From: an uncultured Eubacteriales bacterium
GTDB lineage: Bacteria; Bacillota; Clostridia; Oscillospirales; Oscillospiraceae
Direction of reading: 5' to 3'
Assembly: GCA_902492005.1 (NCBI GenBank)
Contig: CABUJV010000006.1
Span: 1 to 64,000, forward strand
DNA length: 64,000 bases
A model generated the notes under the pieces. The model was not told where the DNA came from. It saw only the letters and a list, made by a program, of their open reading frames with translations, and did not search any database. The position numbers were made by a program, and so were the translations under genes. The number at the start of each line of letters is the position of its first letter. Position 1 is the stretch's first letter. Below are positions 59,592 through 64,000 of this stretch, piece after piece.

Positions 59592-60506
59592 ATGTTTACG
59601 CCCGCCCCCCTCTTCCCCGGCGCCCGGGTCGCCCTGCTGTGCACCTCCTCGGCGGTGCCGGACGGACGGCTGGCGCCCGCCGTGGCCGCCGTCCGCGCCC
59701 TAGGCCTGGAGCCGGTGGTCTACCCCTCCTGCACCGAGCTCCACGGCTACTTTTCCGGCGACGACGCCCGCCGGGCCGCCGACCTGAACGCCGCCTTCGC
59801 CGACGAGTCCATCGACGGCGTCCTGTGCTCCCGGGGCGGCTACGGGGCCCACCGCTTGCTGCCTCTGCTGGACTTCGGCGTCATCGCCGCCCACCCCAAG
59901 TTTTTTTCGGGCTACAGCGACGTGACCGCCCTGCACACCGCCTTCCAGCAGGAGTGCGGCTTCGTCACCTACCACACCATCATGCCCACCACCGAATATT
60001 ACCAGCCAGTGGACCGCTACTCCATGGACTATCTGCGCCGGGCCCTCTTCGGCTGTCTTACCGGCCCCCTATGCAACCCGCCCGGCCAGCCGCTGGAGAC
60101 CCTGGCGGGCGGGCGGGTCACCGCCCGCCTGTGCGGCGGCAATCTGTCCCTTCTGGCCGCCTCCCTGGGCACCCCCTGGGAAATTGACACCCGGGGCAAA
60201 ATCCTCTTCTTAGAAGACATCGGGGAAAAGACCTACCGCATCGACGGGATGCTCACCCAGCTGCGCAACGCCGGGAAATTGGACGATTGCGCCGGGGTGC
60301 TGCTGGGGGCCTGGACCGACTGCCCGCCGGAAGACCCCGACCGGACCCTGCTGCTGCCCGATCTCTTCCGGGAGCTCATCCTCCCGGCGGGCAAGCCCAC
60401 TTTGGCCGGCCTGGCCTGCGGCCATGTGCTGCCCACCATGGCCCTGCCCCTGGGGGCGACGCTCACTCTGGACGCCGACGCAGGCACATTGGAGGTAATC
60501 GCATGA
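59592..60506 (+). CDS. S66-family LD-carboxypeptidase (YkfA-like)
   Basis: A 304-residue member of the LD-carboxypeptidase / microcin C7 immunity family. LCSRGGYGAHRLLPLLDFGV and FSGYSDVTALH lie around the Ser nucleophile region, ILFLEDIGEKTYRIDGML carries the catalytic Glu, and LACGHVLPTMALPLG the His. LD-carboxypeptidases trim the terminal D-Ala from murein tetrapeptides; Bacillus ykfA is the matching gene in a similar operon. AGGTGATC precedes the ATG, and the next gene overlaps its stop by 4 nt (ATGA). Confidence 0.9.
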   Translation: MFTPAPLFPGARVALLCTSSAVPDGRLAPAVAAVRALGLEPVVYPSCTELHGYFSGDDARRAADLNAAFADESIDGVLCSRGGYGAHRLLPLLDFGVIAAHPKFFSGYSDVTALHTAFQQECGFVTYHTIMPTTEYYQPVDRYSMDYLRRALFGCLTGPLCNPPGQPLETLAGGRVTARLCGGNLSLLAASLGTPWEIDTRGKILFLEDIGEKTYRIDGMLTQLRNAGKLDDCAGVLLGAWTDCPPEDPDRTLLLPDLFRELILPAGKPTLAGLACGHVLPTMALPLGATLTLDADAGTLEVIA

Positions 60507-61321
60507 AGGCTCTGATCAGCGCACCCATCTGTCCCCTGATGACCCGCCCCTCCCGCCAGTGCGAGCTGGGGGACGAGGCTCTCTTCGGCATGGCCGTGGA
60601 GGTACTGGAGGAGACCCTGCCCGGCTGGTATCGGGTGCGCACCCCCTACCGCTACGAGGACTACGCCCCGGCGGACTGCCTTCTCTTCGGTGAGCACAAC
60701 GTCCAGCGGTGGCTCTCCCTGCCCAAGCGGGTGGTCCTCAAGTCCATCTGCGACGTGCTCTCCGGCCCCGCCGTAGCCTGCTTCCCTCTGGTCACCCTGA
60801 CCCGGGGCGCACTGGTGGCCCCGGTCCGGGAGCCCGATGAAAAGGGCTGGGTCCGGGTGGAGCTGCCCGACGGCCGCGAGGGCTATACGAAGAGCAGCTT
60901 TTTGGGCGAATATTACGAAAAACCCGCCTTTGACCAGGAGGACGCCCTGCGCAGCGCCATCGTCAACACGGCCTTGAGCTATCTGGGCGCCCATTACCGC
61001 TGGGGCGGCAAAACCCCCATGGGCATCGACTGCTCCGGCCTGGCCTCCATGGCCTACCTGCTTAACGGGGTGGTCATCTGGCGGGACGCCGGCATCAAGG
61101 AGGGCTTCCCCCTGCACGAGATCCCCCGGGAGCGGATGAAGCCCGGCGACCTACTCTTCTTCCCCGGCCATGTGGCGGTGTATATCGGCGGCGGCGAGTT
61201 CGTCCACTCCACCGCCTTCCCCGGCAGCGACGGGGTGGTGCTCAACAGCCTGGACCCCGTCCATCCCCGTTACCGTCTGGACCTGGACAAGGGCATGACC
61301 GCGGTGGGCAGCCTCTTCTAA
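60503..61321 (+). CDS. NlpC/P60 endopeptidase with SH3 domains (YkfC-like)
   Basis: A 272-residue cysteine peptidase without a signal peptide. The first ~130 residues look like two SH3-like domains (GWYRVRTPYRYEDYAPADCL; KGWVRVELPDGREGYTKSSF). The catalytic domain (~150-272) has the Cys in GIDCSGLASMAYL, the His in FPGHVAVYIGGGEFVHS and HYRWGGKTPMG. This is the layout of gamma-D-Glu-diamino acid endopeptidases such as YkfC, which cut imported murein peptides in the cytosol. It overlaps the S66 gene (ATGA) and ends the operon. Confidence 0.92.
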   Translation: MKALISAPICPLMTRPSRQCELGDEALFGMAVEVLEETLPGWYRVRTPYRYEDYAPADCLLFGEHNVQRWLSLPKRVVLKSICDVLSGPAVACFPLVTLTRGALVAPVREPDEKGWVRVELPDGREGYTKSSFLGEYYEKPAFDQEDALRSAIVNTALSYLGAHYRWGGKTPMGIDCSGLASMAYLLNGVVIWRDAGIKEGFPLHEIPRERMKPGDLLFFPGHVAVYIGGGEFVHSTAFPGSDGVVLNSLDPVHPRYRLDLDKGMTAVGSLF

Positions 61322-61326
61322 TGGAG

Positions 61327-61362
61327 AACGCGGGACGCGCAGCAGCGCGTCCCGCGTTTTGT
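61327..61362 (+). terminator. Terminator of the peptide-recycling operon
   Basis: A perfect 14-bp stem (61327-61340/61345-61358) with a 4-nt loop is followed by TTTTG, starting 5 nt after the stop and lying before the convergent BlaR1-like gene. Confidence 0.85.
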
Positions 61363-63213
61363 CTATCCATCCTCCCGGCGCTTCTCCATGGACTCGTCCC
61401 GCTGGATGCGCACCGCCCGGCCGTCCTCCATCTCCACGGTCAGCCCCATCCAGGGCGGCGTTTGGGAGGATACCCAAGCGGACATCCGAAGGCCCTGGCC
61501 TGGGTGGACGGTGCTCCGCCCCCACTGGGTCTGGAAGCCCACGTATTCCGCGTCCTCCGCAACGGGCACAGCGTACAGGGCCAGGCCCTCTTCCTCCAGC
61601 TTCCGGCTGTGGTCGTAAAAATACCACACGCCCTTGGCCTCGTCGCAGCCGTCGGCCTCCAGCACGGCCAGAGAGGCCGGAGGGCCCATGGCATCGCGGG
61701 TCGAGGACGGCCCCACGCCGTAGAGCGCCATATGGTAGACGCCGTCCGCCAGGCCGCTTCCGTCGGCGCGATACGCCGCCGTCATGGGGAAGGTCCGCTC
61801 ACCCCCCGCCCTGTCGGTCACCCGGAGGGTGCAGGCGGGGGCCCGGGCCGCCGCCGTCCGGAGCTCCTCCTCGGTGGCCGTATTCCGCCCGGTGCGAAAC
61901 CGGACCGAGCCATGGCACAGATCCTCTCCCAGCTCGTCGGGCTGCCCGTCAAAGGGCGTCATCCCCACCGCTTCCAGCAGGGGGCTATCCTGGTCGAACA
62001 GGAGCTGATAGCGCAGGGTGTCCGCCGTGACCTCCACCCCCTGCCCCTCCTCCAGCGCGTCCAGAAAGGCGTATTCCAAGTCAAACTGAAACCAGTTGAT
62101 GCCCTCCCCCGTGCCCTCTGGGCCGGTGTAGGTCAGGGTCAGGCTCTGGGGCTCAAAGCGCTCCAGAGGGGTCTGGGGCTCCCCCGTCTCCGGGACCGTC
62201 GGGGTCTGAGGGCTCGCCGCAGTCCGGCAGGCCACCAGCCCGCCCGCCAGCGCTACGGCGGTACACAGCACAGCCAGGGCCGCCCGGCCCGGCCGTTTGG
62301 GACCGCCGTCCATTACGGCCCGGAGCCGCCGGTTCAGCGCCCGTTTCTCCCCGGAGAACGAGGTGGTCAGCGCGGGGGCCGGCGCGCTCGCCGCCCGGAG
62401 CAGCGCCCGGCCGTAGGCCCGCCGTTCCTCCGGACTCCGGCCCTGGAGGGTCTGGGCGTCGCAGGCCATCTCCACGTCCCGCTCCGCCGCCCGCCGCAGG
62501 ACCCATACCAGGGGGTTGAACCAGTGGATGGCATTGGCCAGCACCAGCAGCAGCTTGAACCACAGGTCCCGCCGCCGGGCGTGGATGTACTCGTGGAGGA
62601 GCGCCGCCTCCTCCACGCCCCCGGCCGGCGTCACAATAACCGGATGCATCCAGCCCATCAGCAGGGGCGTCCCCACCAGACCGCACTCCACCAGTGGGAC
62701 GCCGCCATACGCCCCCGCGGGACGGCTCCAGCGCCGTATGTGGCGCTGGAACGCCCGGCAGCGCAGAATCTGATCCCCCAAAAACAGAAGGGCCCCTGCG
62801 CCCCACAGGAGCGCCAGCAGCCACCCGGCGGGGATGCGCCGCACCTCGACCACCGGGGCGGCGCCTTCCGTTCCGGAGCCCAAGGGCCCATCCTCCGTCC
62901 GAGCGGCCCGCTCTGACGAGGGAGCCCCGGCCGCCGCCGGGCTGGTGTTCCAGAACCACTGGGCGGGGCCGGCCTCCGGCGACACCTGACGCTCCACCCG
63001 CACCGCCGCCCGGGGCGCTTCCAGCACTACCGGGGCCTGGGCCAGGCTCAGATTGAACGGCAGGCACAGCCGCAGGGCCACCGCCAGCCAGGCCCAGCAC
63101 CGCCACTGGGGCACGAATCGCCGCTCCAGTACCCGGCTCAGGGCCAGCAGGACGGCGGTGACCGCCCCCATGGCCAAGGAGACCTCCGCCAGCGTGGATA
63201 AAAACTGCTCCAT
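61363..63213 (-). CDS. BlaR1/M56-family membrane sensor peptidase
   Basis: A 616-residue M56 protein. Membrane segments lie at ~8-28 and ~38-56, then a loop, a helix at ~130-148, the zinc peptidase domain with LLHEYIHARRRD (HExxH) and ERDVEMACD, and a final helix at ~298-316. The C-terminal ~300 residues are extracellular and do not carry the penicillin-binding SxxK/SxN/KTG motifs of BlaR1/MecR1, so the sensed signal is probably not a beta-lactam bound covalently. The start is 1 nt after the BlaI stop, with GGAGGG upstream. Confidence 0.85.
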   Translation of the reverse strand: MEQFLSTLAEVSLAMGAVTAVLLALSRVLERRFVPQWRCWAWLAVALRLCLPFNLSLAQAPVVLEAPRAAVRVERQVSPEAGPAQWFWNTSPAAAGAPSSERAARTEDGPLGSGTEGAAPVVEVRRIPAGWLLALLWGAGALLFLGDQILRCRAFQRHIRRWSRPAGAYGGVPLVECGLVGTPLLMGWMHPVIVTPAGGVEEAALLHEYIHARRRDLWFKLLLVLANAIHWFNPLVWVLRRAAERDVEMACDAQTLQGRSPEERRAYGRALLRAASAPAPALTTSFSGEKRALNRRLRAVMDGGPKRPGRAALAVLCTAVALAGGLVACRTAASPQTPTVPETGEPQTPLERFEPQSLTLTYTGPEGTGEGINWFQFDLEYAFLDALEEGQGVEVTADTLRYQLLFDQDSPLLEAVGMTPFDGQPDELGEDLCHGSVRFRTGRNTATEEELRTAAARAPACTLRVTDRAGGERTFPMTAAYRADGSGLADGVYHMALYGVGPSSTRDAMGPPASLAVLEADGCDEAKGVWYFYDHSRKLEEEGLALYAVPVAEDAEYVGFQTQWGRSTVHPGQGLRMSAWVSSQTPPWMGLTVEMEDGRAVRIQRDESMEKRREDG

Positions 63214-63214
63214 C

Positions 63215-63604
63215 CTATTCCCTCCGCTCCGCCGACTCCAGCCCCTTCTCCTGCAGCAGCGCCTCCAGCTCCGTCAGATCCTCCCGGCCGACAGCCCGGC
63301 TGTCCACCAGGGCCGCCACCAGTGAGGGCAGGGACCCGCCGTGGAGCCGCTCCAGAAAGGACCGGCTCTCCACAGCCAGATAGTCCTGGCGGGACACCAG
63401 GGGTCGGTACAAATTGGCCCTTCCCGCCTTTTCCCGCCCCACAAAGCCCCGCTCCTCCAGACGGGAGAGCAGCTTGAGCAGCGTGGCGGTCTGCCAGTGC
63501 CGCCCCGTCAGCCCCGCCATCAGCTCCCCGGAGGTGTTACCCGCAGAAGAGGACCATAGAAGGGGACCGTGGAAAGACCGGACTCCTAGGCGCGGTACTC
63601 GCAC
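63215..63604 (-). pseudogene. BlaI/MecI-type repressor lacking its 5' end
   Basis: The open frame matches BlaI from LLWSSSAGNTSGELMAGL through WQTATLLKLLSRLEERGFVG, KAGRANLYRPLVS and the C-terminal dimerisation part. The first ~13 residues of the winged helix (the xISDxELxVMxVLW helix) are missing. Upstream the frame runs straight into the 3' end of nagA, and the only start is a GTG at 63602-63604 inside nagA without a clear ribosome-binding site. Either the gene is broken by a small deletion or it makes an altered repressor. It directly precedes the BlaR1-like gene. Confidence 0.6.
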
Positions 63605-64000
63605 GTGCCCCGGACATAGGTGGCGCGCACCTGAAGATCGCGGTCCAGCAGGATAAAATCCGCCTTGGCGCCCGGCGCGATCCGGCCCATGTCTGCCCGG
63701 CCGATGATGTCGGCGGGATTCCGCGTGCCCATGCGCAGGGCGTCGGCCAAAGGGACGCCTACCCGCTGAGCCAGGTTGCGCAGGCCCTGGTCCATGGTCA
63801 GGGTGCTGCCCGCCAGGCCGCCGTTTTTCATGGCCATCCCGTTGGTCACCGTGATGGCCTCGTTGCCCAGATGGTAATCCCCGTCCGGCATACCCGCGGC
63901 CTCCATGGAGTCGGTGCAGAAATAGCAGCCCTCCACCCCTTTGGCCCGGTAGATCAGTTGGATCAGAATGGGGTCGATGTGAATCAGATCGGCGATGAAC
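63586..64000 (-). CDS. nagA: N-acetylglucosamine-6-phosphate deacetylase, 3' part
   Basis: The gene continues beyond the window edge; only the C-terminal ~137 residues are visible. ADLIHIDPILIQLIYRAKGV contains the His region, CTDSMEAAGMPDG the catalytic Asp, then AGSTLTMDQGLRNLAQRVG and ADMGRIAPGAKADFILLDRD, the typical NagA ending. The enzyme removes the acetyl group from GlcNAc-6-P in amino-sugar use and cell-wall recycling. Its stop codon abuts the truncated BlaI frame. Confidence 0.92.
   Translation of the reverse strand, partial: FIADLIHIDPILIQLIYRAKGVEGCYFCTDSMEAAGMPDGDYHLGNEAITVTNGMAMKNGGLAGSTLTMDQGLRNLAQRVGVPLADALRMGTRNPADIIGRADMGRIAPGAKADFILLDRDLQVRATYVRGTCEYRA

Overview
The window comes from the chromosome of a GC-rich, spore-forming, strictly anaerobic Gram-positive bacterium. 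The best guess is class Clostridia, in the Oscillospiraceae / Flavonifractor-like group of gut butyrate producers. Sporulation genes (an alpha/beta-type SASP, spmA-spmB, a clostridial AbrB), the oxygen-sensitive class III ribonucleotide reductase with its activase, a two-subunit Fe-S serine dehydratase, a butyryl-CoA dehydrogenase-EtfAB operon, RNase J and an LtaS-like sulfatase point this way. No rRNA, tRNA, CRISPR array or intact mobile element was seen. The species assignment is inference.

Layout. 1-405 holds a decayed integrase end and palindromes. 406-3287 is a surface S41 protease with SLH repeats plus a secreted partner. 3433-7354 holds an ArsR regulator, a broken PPK2 gene, a YitT-type membrane protein, a beta-CASP nuclease and an orphan fragment. 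7388-12147 carries an LtaS-like enzyme, pyruvate kinase and a CBS/CorC protein. 12369-14182 has a ClC channel and the first XRE/small-gene module. 14183-14550 is hairpin-rich and non-coding. 14551-16476 encodes serine dehydratase and a glyoxalase-like protein. 16479-21474 is a four-gene envelope O-acylation cluster. 21509-23053 is spmB-spmA and AbrB. 23234-30402 holds RNA methyltransferases, a double GNAT, a Nudix hydrolase, nrdG and nrdD. 30630-38928 encodes a homocysteine methyltransferase, a GT2 enzyme, argS with its DUF1934 partner, murI, two uncharacterised genes and a tandem-OB SSB-like protein. 39208-42652 is the SASP and bcd/etfA/etfB. 43023-45440 is an amino-acid ABC importer. 45492-49760 is RNase J and a sugar-nucleotide fusion enzyme. 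49826-50871 is the second XRE module and an ArsC-like protein. 50912-61321 is a WYL regulator divergent from a cell-wall peptide uptake and recycling operon. 61363-64000 is a BlaR1-like sensor, a damaged BlaI and the 3' part of nagA.

How genes work together. The most coherent system is 52209-61321. A dipeptide epimerase, an oligopeptide ABC importer, an LD-carboxypeptidase-family protein and an NlpC/P60 endopeptidase form one likely operon resembling Bacillus ykf/dpp. It faces a WYL regulator, with a 31-nt symmetric dyad between the two promoters. Two unrelated XRE repressors each face a tiny uncharacterised gene and have dyads inside the small gene's promoter. The nrdD leader carries NrdR-type boxes followed by a terminator-like hairpin. 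Many genes have recognisable sigma-A promoters and GC-rich terminators, several of them bidirectional between convergent genes. Long antisense open frames are frequent because of the high GC content and were treated as shadows.
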